Shown here one piece after another: positions 31,222 through 38,519 of a stretch of DNA of 38,519 bases. Source of the DNA: a virus; the IMG/VR virus record IMGVR_UViG_3300027881_000038, positions 1 to 38,519 of that record. The stretch is one strand, 5' to 3'. A program made the position numbers and the translations under genes. A model generated the notes under the pieces. That model did not search any database and had not been told where the DNA came from. It saw only the letters and a list, made by a program, of their open reading frames with translations. The first letter of the stretch is position 1, and each line of letters starts with the position of its first letter.

Positions 31222-31728
31222 ATGCCACTATTTGATCATGCAAAAGATCGCAGGCTACTCGAAAGCATCAACAAAGAGATGTACGAGTTGTACATGCACA
31301 AGATCAAGGTTTTCAAGCTCATCTCCCGTACAGAGACGTGGAATGACATCTACCACGAGGATATCAACATGGATATCGCGGCAGATGCCACGTACGAGGT
31401 GGCTGGGCACGCGGATGTGAGTGACAACGGACTGGCAAACCTCTACAAGCAGGGCCAGCAGTTGGATCGTTCGCTGTTCATGTACATGAGCCGCAAGGGG
31501 TTAGAGGATGTCTTGACCCTTGCAGGGTTGGACAAGTATCGGGATGTTCCCACAGATGGGGATGTCATCATCCTTCAGAACCTCTATTGGGAGGTCATGA
31601 CCGCAGACCCAGAGGGCTACCACATGAACTTCCGCGATTATCCGTTCGACTTTCAGTTTGCGATAGTGCCGTGGGTTCGTACTGGTGTGCCGAAGGACGA
31701 CGAGAACGAACCGTTGTCGAGATACTAA
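31222..31728 (+). CDS. Putative neck protein (possibly T4 gp14-like), 168 aa
   Basis: A GGGGTAA site precedes the ATG three bases after the previous stop. The central part contains FMYMSRKGLEDVLTLAGLDK (about 86-105) and a C-terminal PTDGDVIILQNLYWEVMTAD (about 113-132), recalling the 'rP.eGDliy.pl...lFei..ve' block of gp14-type neck proteins. It is shorter than T4 gp14 (256), so the match is tentative. The neighbouring gp13-like gene and following tail-completion genes support a connector role. The next gene starts on its stop codon. Confidence 0.45.
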   Translation: MPLFDHAKDRRLLESINKEMYELYMHKIKVFKLISRTETWNDIYHEDINMDIAADATYEVAGHADVSDNGLANLYKQGQQLDRSLFMYMSRKGLEDVLTLAGLDKYRDVPTDGDVIILQNLYWEVMTADPEGYHMNFRDYPFDFQFAIVPWVRTGVPKDDENEPLSRY

Positions 31729-32285
31729 TGGCGAGGGGCATTCCGCTTACGACCAAGGTCCGTGAGGCGATCAAGGGCTGGCTGAAGAAGCTCCGGATCA
31801 CTCGACGCACTGAGTCTACGCCCGATATGTCTGCGAACCCCAAGCTATTCCTCAACAAGGGGATTATGGGGATCGAGGGCCTCGGGGAGGAGATGGCAAA
31901 GGAATTCGCGGATGACTTGCGGGCTATCTTGGCCCGCCAGTTGATTTCTTGGAGGCCGTTAAGCCCCAAGTACCGTCTGTACAAGAGCAGAATGGGTCTG
32001 GACCCACGTATCCTCATTGCTACGGGGCGATACGTACAGTCGATCCAGGCTCTCCAGCAGCCGGATGGTTCGTGGGTGGTAGGGGTTCCAGATGAACCGT
32101 TACGACCGGGCAGTAAATACACGCTGAAGGATCTAGCACGGTGGCTGGAGTACGGTACGATGCACATGCCACCCCGTCCACATTGGCGTCCTGCCCGAGA
32201 AATATGGCGTACAAAGATTTATCGTATGAAGAAGAGATTGCAATTTGATATTGCAATGGAACTCAAAAAGAGTGGGTGGGTCTAA
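31728..32285 (+). CDS. HK97 gp10-like tail-completion/connector protein, 185 aa
   Basis: The frame opens earlier (31587), but ATG 31728 overlaps the upstream TAA, the pattern used here. The N-terminus is basic (TTKVREAIKGWLKKLRITRR). The C-terminal region has EYGTMHMPPRPHWRPA (residues 141-156), the well-known 'vEfGT..mparPfl.pA' signature of HK97 gp10-type proteins that bridge head and tail, preceded by a helix and the usual 'TGrl..Si' segment (ATGRYVQSIQAL, 98-109). The location among neck genes fits. It is coupled to the next gene by TAATG. Confidence 0.6.
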   Translation: MARGIPLTTKVREAIKGWLKKLRITRRTESTPDMSANPKLFLNKGIMGIEGLGEEMAKEFADDLRAILARQLISWRPLSPKYRLYKSRMGLDPRILIATGRYVQSIQALQQPDGSWVVGVPDEPLRPGSKYTLKDLARWLEYGTMHMPPRPHWRPAREIWRTKIYRMKKRLQFDIAMELKKSGWV

Positions 32286-33121
32286 TGGCTGACCAGTACC
32301 GGGCAGACGATTTTGAAAGTCAGAAAGAGCTTGGCTCGTATGAACGGATAGAAAACTACGATGTTATCTACCGCCACGACCATGCTGTGTTGAACGCATT
32401 CAAATTCTATGTCCCGTTCAAGAGCAAGACCACCGGCCAAATCTATGACGACATGGTCCCCATGGTCATGGCTACCCCGCGTAGAGAGTATTCAGAACGT
32501 GACCTCAACAACATGGATGATGAGAAGTACACGGCAATGGCGTGGGAAGGGGACTTTCCTCCCACCCAGCACGAGCGGTTGCTCTTCCCGTCTGTAGCGG
32601 TTACCCGGCTGGATATCTCTTTCGACCCAGGCAGGTTCACGGTGGTACCGTGGCGACAGCTTCTCTATTCGAACGATCTGAACTTGATCTTGAAGTCGCA
32701 GTTTCCGCTGCCTTACACCTTTTCGTATCAGTTCGACTTTTGGACCCTGTTCCAGGCCGAGTTGAATATGTTCATGGAACAGTGGGCACGGAAGTTCCCC
32801 CGCCCGACGTGGTGGGTGGACGTGCAGTTCCCACCTCCGTGGGGTGAGCAGACGGTACACACCCAGAATAGCGGGGTGTTTTCAAACACTTCGGTCTTCG
32901 AGACGGGTGAAGAACAGCGTGCTTTGAGAGGTGTGGGGACGATCAATGTACATGGTTGGATCCCGCTGCCTTCTGAATGGGTACGCACGATCCAGAAGAT
33001 TACCCTGTCTATCATCGAGGATAGCTCTCAAGAGATCCTCGAAACCTATGAAACTGAGCTTGCTGATAAGCAGTTGTTCTGGGACACCGGGGACAAAGAA
33101 CAGGTGCTAGAATGGTTGTAG
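32285..33121 (+). CDS. Tail terminator/sheath stabiliser, T4 gp15-like, 278 aa
   Basis: The start overlaps the previous stop (TAATG); an in-frame ATG nine bases earlier lies inside the previous gene. The pattern resembles T4 gp15: an N-terminal strand region with VPMVMATPRREYSERD, then FPLPYTFSYQFDFWTLFQAE (about 140-159) and LNMFMEQWARKFPRP, equivalent to the 'p.p..m.yel.i.t.y.ddm.qi.eqilp.F.p' block, and LRGVGTINVHGWIPLPSEWV near 217-236 equivalent to the C-terminal 'l.ft.eVnGwmy.p'. Gp15 caps the assembled tail and binds the neck. Gene order (neck, gp10-like, this, sheath) agrees. Confidence 0.55.
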   Translation: MADQYRADDFESQKELGSYERIENYDVIYRHDHAVLNAFKFYVPFKSKTTGQIYDDMVPMVMATPRREYSERDLNNMDDEKYTAMAWEGDFPPTQHERLLFPSVAVTRLDISFDPGRFTVVPWRQLLYSNDLNLILKSQFPLPYTFSYQFDFWTLFQAELNMFMEQWARKFPRPTWWVDVQFPPPWGEQTVHTQNSGVFSNTSVFETGEEQRALRGVGTINVHGWIPLPSEWVRTIQKITLSIIEDSSQEILETYETELADKQLFWDTGDKEQVLEWL

Positions 33122-33417
33122 AATACGACGATCCGCTAGAACGCCTTCATAGAGCGAACCGTGCCCGGATTTTGAAGGGCGCTAAAGAGGGTAAGTACTG
33201 GCTGCTAAGGAGTGAAAGCATGGACGAAGGTGTTAGAGACGAGTTGATCCGCAAGATTATCGAAACCACAACTACCGGGGCCATCGGTGGCCGGTCGATG
33301 CCACTAGGTGTTTCTCCTAATGACCCGGCTGGTTACCCAGGCAGAAATCGTTTTCGAGATGCCCAAGCGCGAAAAAACAAGAAATGGTTTACGTCTCTGA
33401 AGAGTAGAGTGGGCTAA
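33112..33417 (+). CDS. Small basic hypothetical protein, 101 aa
   Basis: The ATG lies ten bases inside the end of the previous gene with only a weak GGTG upstream; coupling is probable. The product is basic, with YDDPLERLHRANRARILKGA at the start, a helix VRDELIRKIIETTTTGAIG, and a Gly/Pro/Arg-rich C-terminal half. No known domain. It sits between the tail-terminator-like gene and the sheath operon; the intergenic gap after it holds a TTTATT motif. Confidence 0.6.
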   Translation: MVVEYDDPLERLHRANRARILKGAKEGKYWLLRSESMDEGVRDELIRKIIETTTTGAIGGRSMPLGVSPNDPAGYPGRNRFRDAQARKNKKWFTSLKSRVG

Positions 33418-33421
33418 GGTA

Positions 33422-33427
33422 TTTATT
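33422..33427 (+). promoter_or_regulatory. TTTATT motif copy 6
   Basis: ATTTATT in the 32-base gap before the gene at 33450, which leads into the sheath gene. There is no terminator hairpin here. Confidence 0.4.
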
Positions 33428-33449
33428 GTACGACTAATTGGAGGACGGA

Positions 33450-33806
33450 ATGGCACGATACCTCATAATCGGAAAATCGCCCCACATAGAGCACATCTTT
33501 CTAGTGGAAGATGGGCACTTTGTTGAGAAGCGCATTTCGCGTGGGCAGAAAATTGAAATCGACGAGAGTCAAATGAACTTCCACTTACGCAGACGTGCTG
33601 CGAAGAAGGTGATCAAGATCATCGAGTTGGAACCTGAAGCTCCGAAGGCCGAGCCGGAAGAGATCAAGTCCAGTATCGTTCTTGATGAGCCAGCAATCGA
33701 GCAGACGCCCGCCGTGAAGATCGTCGAAATAGATGAAGAGGCTCCTAAGCCTGCAAAGAAGAAGCCGAAACGACGGGCTAAAAAGCCCGAAACGACTAAA
33801 GAATAA
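33450..33806 (+). CDS. Charged hypothetical protein preceding sheath, 118 aa
   Basis: GGAGG gives a five-base spacing to ATG 33450 (MARYLIIGKS); a TTG at 33438 overlaps the Shine-Dalgarno and is rejected. Residues 1-58 form a small beta-type domain (YLIIGKSPHIEHIFLVEDGH...). Residues 58-95 are Glu/Pro/Ile-rich, and the C-terminus is Lys/Arg-rich (KPAKKKPKRRAKKPE), so the protein has an acidic middle and a basic end. No family recognised. It is the gene immediately upstream of the sheath, with a 21-base gap carrying TTTAGGAGG. Confidence 0.65.
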   Translation: MARYLIIGKSPHIEHIFLVEDGHFVEKRISRGQKIEIDESQMNFHLRRRAAKKVIKIIELEPEAPKAEPEEIKSSIVLDEPAIEQTPAVKIVEIDEEAPKPAKKKPKRRAKKPETTKE

Positions 33807-33827
33807 GAACTTTTTAGGAGGTAAGAT

Positions 33828-35660
33828 ATGTCCGTTTATGTTTCTCCAGGTGTTTACACTCGGGAAATCGACCTTTCGCTCTATGTACCTGCCCTATCAA
33901 CCACTATCGTGGGTATGGTCGGTGTCACTACGAAGGGACCGACCGAGACAAGAACCTACATCACCAACCAGCAACAGTTCGTCGATACTTTCGGTGAGCC
34001 TGACAGCACTGTGGGATATGAGTCCTACGCTGCATTGCAGTACCTGCGCCGGGGCCGTCAGCTTTGGTTCGTCCGCGTCGTTGGTGACACTGCGGTGAAG
34101 TCTTCGTATGTTGTCGGCTACCCCACGGCAGTATCGGCTGAAGCAGGAGACCCAACTCCAGCAGTTGATGGTCTTGAGTTCAACTTTACTCTGGCCGCTC
34201 TTGATGAACTCGGAGACAGTGGTATTGCTCCTGGTTCGGTTGTGGTTACAGCAACCAATACTGGCGATGTGGTGGAAACTTTCACTGACAACGAGGCTGG
34301 TGTTCTAGTTGGTGATATCGACTCCTTCGGGACGATCAACTACGTAACCGGCGTTATCGTCATCAACTTCGGTACCCTGACCATCAAAGACGCTACTGCT
34401 TTTGCCATCGATTACGAGTACATGACAGATGCCTTCGAGATCGAAGCATTGTCTGAGGGTGAGTGGGGTAACAACATTTCGTTCGTTATTTCGGACGGGA
34501 CCGTTGCTACTACTTTCCAACTGGATGTGTACTACAACGGTGTTCGGGTTGAGCGGTACAACAACTGTGACCTTTCCGACACTGCGGGGAACACCCAGTT
34601 TATCGAGACCAAGGTCAACGACAACTCGGACTTCATCGCTGTAGACCTTGATGCCGCACTTGCTGGTGGCTCAGTCCTAGAGCCGTATCAGTTCACTATC
34701 CCGGTCAGCTTGGCTGGTGGTGACACTGATGCTGGTACTGTGGACGCAGCAACCATCGTGGGCTTGGCGTGGGACGCTGGATTGGCACAGTCAACTGGTC
34801 TCCAGCTATTCGCATCACCGGCTGCGGTGGATGTGAACCTAATCGCCGCACCGGGTTGGTCTGACGCAGCCGTTGTTCAAGGGTTGATCCTGATTGCAGA
34901 GACCCGTGCGGACTGCTTGGCGCTCATTGATCCGCCAACCGATCTGACACCGGCAGAGGTTGTTGACTGGCACAATGGTGCTGGCACCTACGCTGGTGAC
35001 CATGCTGCCTTCAACAGCAGCTATGCGGCACTGTACTACCCGTGGGTCAAGATCTACGATGTGTACAACGCTGCGTACATCTATTCGCCACCGTCTGGGC
35101 ACGCTCTGGCTGTCTACGCGTACACCGACAACACAACCGAAAGCTGGTTCGCACCTGCGGGTATGAACCGGGGCCGTGTGATTTCGGGTATCGACGTGGC
35201 CTACGGTCCTACTCCGGGTGAGATGGATCTTCTGTACGGAGACGGCAATGCGGTGAACCCGATTGCCCGCTTCGATCCGGATGGTCTGGTGGTCTGGGGT
35301 CAACGTACCCTGCAACGTGCGCCGACCGCGCTTGACCGCGTGAACGTTCGCCGCTTGCTCTTGTATCTCCGTAAGGTGATCTCGACTGCGGTCAACTATC
35401 TCGTGTTCGAGCCGAACGACGAGAAGACTTGGCGGCTGTTTGGCCACCTTGTGATTCCGTTCCTCAACGACGTGACACAGCGTCGTGGTCTGTACGACTT
35501 CCGCTTCCAGTGTGACGAAACTACGAACACACCAGCGGTGATTGACCGGAACGAAATGCACGCACGCATCTTCTTGAAGCCAGTGAAGGCTGCTGAGTTC
35601 ATCCAGGTGGACTTGGTGATCACTGCCACGGGTGCGAACTTCGACGAAATCCTGTACTAG
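33828..35660 (+). CDS. Tail sheath protein, 610 aa
   Basis: This is the contractile tail sheath subunit. The start has TTAGGAGG in front. The N-terminus MSVYVSPGVYTREIDLS and the following SLYVPALSTTIVGMVGVTTK match the universal sheath start. NQQQFVDTFGEP and the GYESYAALQYLRRGRQLWFV block (63-82) are also typical. Residues 134-198 are a beta-rich insertion like one in the capsid protein. The C-terminal sheath domain is clear: PNPIARFDPDGLVVWGQRTL-like text, NVRRLLLYLRKVISTAVNYL, and RFQCDETTNTPAVIDRNEM before the final FIQVDLVITATGANFDEILY. The length is close to T4 gp18 (659). The usual tube gene is not next: a basic 420-residue gene intervenes. Confidence 0.95.
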   Translation: MSVYVSPGVYTREIDLSLYVPALSTTIVGMVGVTTKGPTETRTYITNQQQFVDTFGEPDSTVGYESYAALQYLRRGRQLWFVRVVGDTAVKSSYVVGYPTAVSAEAGDPTPAVDGLEFNFTLAALDELGDSGIAPGSVVVTATNTGDVVETFTDNEAGVLVGDIDSFGTINYVTGVIVINFGTLTIKDATAFAIDYEYMTDAFEIEALSEGEWGNNISFVISDGTVATTFQLDVYYNGVRVERYNNCDLSDTAGNTQFIETKVNDNSDFIAVDLDAALAGGSVLEPYQFTIPVSLAGGDTDAGTVDAATIVGLAWDAGLAQSTGLQLFASPAAVDVNLIAAPGWSDAAVVQGLILIAETRADCLALIDPPTDLTPAEVVDWHNGAGTYAGDHAAFNSSYAALYYPWVKIYDVYNAAYIYSPPSGHALAVYAYTDNTTESWFAPAGMNRGRVISGIDVAYGPTPGEMDLLYGDGNAVNPIARFDPDGLVVWGQRTLQRAPTALDRVNVRRLLLYLRKVISTAVNYLVFEPNDEKTWRLFGHLVIPFLNDVTQRRGLYDFRFQCDETTNTPAVIDRNEMHARIFLKPVKAAEFIQVDLVITATGANFDEILY

Positions 35661-35668
35661 AGTGAACG

Positions 35669-36931
35669 ATGAGTGATCGTACTCTCCACGAGGTGGGTAT
35701 CGGACGCATTATTGCGGCGGGAACCCAGATCAAGTCTGTCGGTAGAACTATCGGCAGACATGTGAAGGATACTCCCAAGGATCTCAAGACTGCGCTTCGT
35801 GCCCACCGTGTTCTTTCTCGCAAACAGCGGGCGACAGACCTCGTGCGTTTGGCGCAGAATTTTTCTCACGCCAACCAAGCAGCGAGTGTCCCAAAGCTTC
35901 CCATTCAGTACAAGGGTGGCGCAACGAGAGTTGCGTCATCTGCGCGTCGGGCCGTTCAGACGCGGGCGGCTACTGGAGCGAGATTAGGCACGGCACGGAA
36001 TCAAGCAGTCGGTAGACTGGCTGGTCGTGCTGCTGTCGCTGTGGCGGGAGTTACCGCTGTGGCCGGAGGACGTTGGGCGTATAATCGGTTAAAACAGCGT
36101 ATGAGTAAGAAACCGCGCTTTAGTAGTGTAGATGTCCATCCCCGGCACCAGTTCGCTGCTGTCCGTGGGGAACGATATAACAGACCAGTCTATTACGACC
36201 CGGATGAAGTTGGGGCTGGTCCCCCACGGGTGTATGAGGGAGATTTTGAAATGACTAGAGAAGAATTGATCGAGATGAGTACGGCGGCTCTGGCCAAACG
36301 GACCAAGAGTTACGGTGACAGGTATGTCGCAGGGAGCGTGAAGGCTGGTAAGGCTATTGCCCGAGCACCCGGACGTGCTGGTAAAGCTGTGGCCAAGCGG
36401 TCTATAAGCAACATGCGTAAATCCTTCGGGAAATATGAGAAAGGCCGTGTTGCCCGGAGAAAAGGACGCATCTCTGATTTCAACGCAGCAGAGCGTGCGG
36501 CTCAGCGGTCTCCGAAGTACCGCAAGATGTACAACAAGCAGTTGAAAAAATCTGCTGGCGCAGACCGCAAAGCCGACACGGTTATCGGTGGTGTTGCTGG
36601 TGGTATCGCTGGTGGACCAGTTGGCGCAGCCGCTGGAGCAACCGCGATGAACCTCGCTTCTCGGATCCCGGCGCACAGCAAAAGCATTCAGGGCCAAGTG
36701 CATCACATCCAAGGTGTGCATAAGGTCCGAAAGGCCATCGCGAAGAAGAAGAAGCAGGATGTCCGTTTCGGTAGGGTCTCTAGTTTCCGCAAGGAGTCAT
36801 CCGCGAAGTACGAAAAGGGCCGGAAGAAGAACCCGGTCCGCAAAGCCTATCGTAAATTGGCCGCGAAAGTAGCCACAGAAGACCGTCAAGAGATCATCTC
36901 TCGGGTGATGACCGTTCTTTTTGAAGAGTAA
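35669..36931 (+). CDS. Basic Gly-zipper protein between sheath and tube, 420 aa
   Basis: The ATG follows the sheath stop by eight bases with only a weak GAGTG. The protein is Lys/Arg/Ala/Gly-rich throughout. Two Gly/Ala-rich hydrophobic stretches look like membrane-inserting or zipper helices: GRLAGRAAVAVAGVTAVAGG (115-134) and VIGGVAGGIAGGPVGAAAGA (305-324). The short motif KYEKGR occurs twice (255-260 and 380-385) in basic surroundings. A central acidic patch (177-207) separates two basic halves. No tape-measure-like coiled coil or enzyme motif. Sheath and tube are normally neighbours, so this gene is an insertion into a conserved pair. It could be a virion protein that contacts membrane and DNA on ejection (speculative). 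Confidence 0.7.
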   Translation: MSDRTLHEVGIGRIIAAGTQIKSVGRTIGRHVKDTPKDLKTALRAHRVLSRKQRATDLVRLAQNFSHANQAASVPKLPIQYKGGATRVASSARRAVQTRAATGARLGTARNQAVGRLAGRAAVAVAGVTAVAGGRWAYNRLKQRMSKKPRFSSVDVHPRHQFAAVRGERYNRPVYYDPDEVGAGPPRVYEGDFEMTREELIEMSTAALAKRTKSYGDRYVAGSVKAGKAIARAPGRAGKAVAKRSISNMRKSFGKYEKGRVARRKGRISDFNAAERAAQRSPKYRKMYNKQLKKSAGADRKADTVIGGVAGGIAGGPVGAAAGATAMNLASRIPAHSKSIQGQVHHIQGVHKVRKAIAKKKKQDVRFGRVSSFRKESSAKYEKGRKKNPVRKAYRKLAAKVATEDRQEIISRVMTVLFEE

Positions 36932-36944
36932 GCGAACTGATAGC

Positions 36945-36950
36945 TTTATT
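36945..36950 (+). promoter_or_regulatory. TTTATT motif copy 7
   Basis: CTTTATT in the 47-base gap before the tube gene, 28 bases ahead of its ATG. No terminator hairpin and no -35-like hexamer at the right distance. Confidence 0.4.
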
Positions 36951-36978
36951 CTAAGGACAGTGTTAGGAGGATTTTAAC

Positions 36979-37518
36979 ATGCCGCTATGGGAACCTATTG
37001 GATCTGATCTCCTGGGCGCGAAGCACATCGCGAATCCAGGTGGGGGCTTTGAGCCACAGCGTGGGCACAACTTTGAACTTCTCATTACGGTTCCTGGCGG
37101 TGACGCCGAGATCCTTCTGAAGTCTGTAGAAACCTCGCTTGGCATCAGCCATAACAGCGAGCCGCTCGCCTTGCCCTACATGAACGAAACAGTCTACATC
37201 GCAGGCCGTCCGATGTATGCGCCTGGAGCCGTGGTCTACAGAGACATGGTCAACATGGGCGTCTACGGGATGATCGAGAATTGGTACAACCGTGTGTACA
37301 ACCCGATCACTTCGGAAATCGGTTACGCTGTGGACTACAAGAGCATGGCGACCCTGCTCATGACCGACGTAAAGGGTGTGATTCAACGTACATGGGATAT
37401 GATCGGTATCTGGCCGCAGGACATCAGCCAGGAGCCGCCGTCCTACATGAACAGCGATATCATGCGTCTTAACGTGACCTTCCAGTACGACAAAGCGATT
37501 CCGAACTTCGCGTTCTAA
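36979..37518 (+). CDS. Tail tube protein, T4 gp19-like, 179 aa
   Basis: TTAGGAGG precedes the ATG. The protein has the length and pattern of gp19-type tubes: an FELLITVPGGDAEILLKSVE strand pair near residues 31-50, then NETVYIAGRPMYAPGAVVYR (68-87) and ENWYNRVYNPITSEIGYAV (99-117), and the C-terminal DIMRLNVTFQYDKAIPNFAF. These subunits stack as hexameric rings inside the sheath and form the channel for DNA. It is the last gene before a strong terminator, consistent with a heavily expressed single gene. No frameshift or truncation. Confidence 0.9.
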   Translation: MPLWEPIGSDLLGAKHIANPGGGFEPQRGHNFELLITVPGGDAEILLKSVETSLGISHNSEPLALPYMNETVYIAGRPMYAPGAVVYRDMVNMGVYGMIENWYNRVYNPITSEIGYAVDYKSMATLLMTDVKGVIQRTWDMIGIWPQDISQEPPSYMNSDIMRLNVTFQYDKAIPNFAF

Positions 37519-37565
37519 ACGTTTTAGACTAAGAACCTTGCGCTACATGCGCCATAAGAATTTTC

Positions 37566-37606
37566 AGCCTGCCTTACGCCCGATATGTGAGGCAGGCTAT
37601 ATTTTT
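37566..37606 (+). terminator. Rho-independent terminator after tube gene
   Basis: A 9-bp perfect stem (AGCCTGCCT at 37566-37574 with AGGCAGGCT at 37590-37598), extendable by three more pairs, followed by TATATTTTT. A small GCGC inverted repeat also lies just upstream (about 37541-37553). The rest of the gap 37519-37635 shows nothing else beyond the next Shine-Dalgarno. Confidence 0.88.
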
Positions 37607-37635
37607 AGCCAATGGCCCAACTCAATGGAGGAAAA

Positions 37636-38519
37636 ATGAGCGAATTTGATTTCTTGGAGCCAATACCGAAGACTGTGATGACAGTCGAACTACCCTCGCG
37701 TGGCGTGCCTTACCCTGATGCAAGCCCGCAGAAGGCAGGGAAACTCACTATCAGCCCCATGACAATGCTCGAAGAGAACATGGTTCTGAACCAGAACAAC
37801 ACGAAGAAGCAGGGTGATGTGATTGACAAGGTGATCTCCCGCTGTTTGCAGGAGCGCATCGACCTCAATACGCTCTTAGGAGCGGATAAGTTCTTTCTCT
37901 TTATGATGCTGCGAGCCATCACGTATGGCCCGGAGTACACGTTCAACTGGACGTGTCCTGCTCCGGTGGGGCGCGAGGTGTGCAACACCAAGAACACCCG
38001 GACGGTACTAATCCCTGATGACTTCATGGTGAAGAAGCTGGCCGATGAGGACACGGAACCCTTCAAGGTGACGCTCCCCAACTGTCAGAAAGAGATTGCC
38101 TTCAGGTTGCTTCGAGGTTTTGACGAGCCGGAAATCGAGAAGCACGAGGAAGAGATCAAAGACATGCAGAAGCAGGGGATCATAGTTCCTGACACTACCC
38201 CCGCTTACCGGCTGGCTCGTCACGTTGTGGCGGTGGACGGCAAGGACGTACAGGACGCGCCAATCGATATGCTCGTGAAGTTCATTGCTTCCTTGGACGC
38301 CAAGGACGGCCAGGAACTTCGCACGAAGATTAACTATTTCACGCCGGGGATCGAGACAGGCGTAACACTGGTTTGCTCAGAGTGTGGTACCAGACACGAT
38401 TGGGTTTTGCCGATCACGGCAGACTTTTTTCGTTCAGGCACAACGGAAGAGAGAGAACCAGTGGGCAATGAAGTTCGACCTGATGTACTACCTGGGGTTG
38501 GGGTACAGCGAGGTGATGC
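37636..38519 (+). CDS. Baseplate/tail assembly protein, T4 gp26-like, 3' end outside window
   Basis: ATGGAGGAAAA precedes the start. At least 264 residues look genuine. The family pattern is present: VELPSRGVPYPD (18-29), a LTISPMTMLEENMVLNQ segment (37-53), the DVIDKVISRC helix, LLGADKFFLFMMLRAITYGP (80-99), and Cys pairs that may bind zinc (Cys107/116 and Cys247/250 in VCSECGTRHDW). T4 gp26 helps build the baseplate hub. The frame stays open to the last base, but after ADFF (262-265) the translation loses protein character, while the +1 frame gains it; see the finding. So the true C-terminus is uncertain. Confidence 0.7.
   Translation, partial: MSEFDFLEPIPKTVMTVELPSRGVPYPDASPQKAGKLTISPMTMLEENMVLNQNNTKKQGDVIDKVISRCLQERIDLNTLLGADKFFLFMMLRAITYGPEYTFNWTCPAPVGREVCNTKNTRTVLIPDDFMVKKLADEDTEPFKVTLPNCQKEIAFRLLRGFDEPEIEKHEEEIKDMQKQGIIVPDTTPAYRLARHVVAVDGKDVQDAPIDMLVKFIASLDAKDGQELRTKINYFTPGIETGVTLVCSECGTRHDWVLPITADFFRSGTTEEREPVGNEVRPDVLPGVGVQRGD
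38435..38519 (+). CDS. Overlapping downstream tail-assembly frame, partial
   Basis: In the +1 frame relative to the gp26-like gene the bases from about 38435 read QAQRKRENQWAMKFDLMYYL followed by GLGYSEVM and run off the window. This looks like real coding sequence: amphipathic, with the 'Wa.kfdlmyylg.sy.evm' character of small proteins that follow gp26-type genes. The frame is closed by a TAA at 38363. Available starts are a GTG at 38384 and an ATG at 38468, neither with a good Shine-Dalgarno, so access by +1 frameshift near TTTTTTCG (38425-38432) is an option. Start and full length cannot be fixed here. Confidence 0.5.

Noticed and set aside
1-38519. tRNA genes, CRISPR arrays, insertion sequences, integrase or attachment sites
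   Set aside because: The intergenic gaps are short (about 120 bases at most) and none shows a cloverleaf, regular spacer array, terminal repeats or duplicated core.

Overview
The window is one strand (+) of a tightly packed late-gene region from a tailed bacteriophage with a contractile tail (a myovirus). The head and tail genes are of T4-like type but only distantly T4-like. The core set is recognisable from protein motifs: large terminase (8218-10299), portal (11812-13587), prohead protease fused to a scaffold (26515-28056), major capsid protein (28082-29497), neck and tail-completion proteins (30496-33121), tail sheath (33828-35660), tail tube (36979-37518) and a T4 gp26-like baseplate protein running off the right end (37636 on). 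No minus-strand gene, tRNA, integrase, IS element or CRISPR array was seen. Base composition looks roughly even. Ribosome-binding sites are strong AGGAGG types and two promoters look like bacterial sigma-70 sites, but nothing fixes the host.

Layout. Positions 1-1684 hold three translationally coupled beta-rich proteins that look like fibre or appendage parts; the first is cut by the window edge. After a sigma-70-like promoter (1681-1709) comes a coiled-coil protein, then three tandem paralogues (2203-3771) closed by a terminator (3795). Next are a cupin, a membrane-anchored coiled-coil protein and a small basic protein. A second sigma-70-like promoter (4849-4878) drives a protein with weak resemblance to phage sigma factors (4897-5676). 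Small genes follow up to the terminase, including a possible Mor-like domain, a DUF6378/DUF1599-like protein and a one-helix membrane protein. Between portal and protease lie about 12.9 kb with an HU/IHF-like protein, a Mu-F-like minor head protein, a protamine-like Arg/Lys-rich protein, a 1043-residue protein and several other large basic proteins of unknown function. Then come protease/scaffold, capsid, terminator (29525), connector genes, sheath, an unusual 420-residue basic protein, tube, terminator (37566) and the baseplate gene.

How the genes fit together. Terminase and portal package DNA into a shell made by the capsid protein on a protease-cleaved scaffold. The neck, gp10-like and gp15-like proteins join head to tail, and sheath and tube form the contractile tail. 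The most striking non-coding signal is the hexamer TTTATT, usually CTTTATT, in seven intergenic gaps just upstream of genes and almost nowhere in coding sequence. With the sigma-like gene it suggests a phage-specific late promoter system. Other points of interest are an in-frame internal scaffold start with its own Shine-Dalgarno inside the protease gene, a similar beta insertion in both capsid and sheath, and a change of coding frame at the end of the gp26-like gene.
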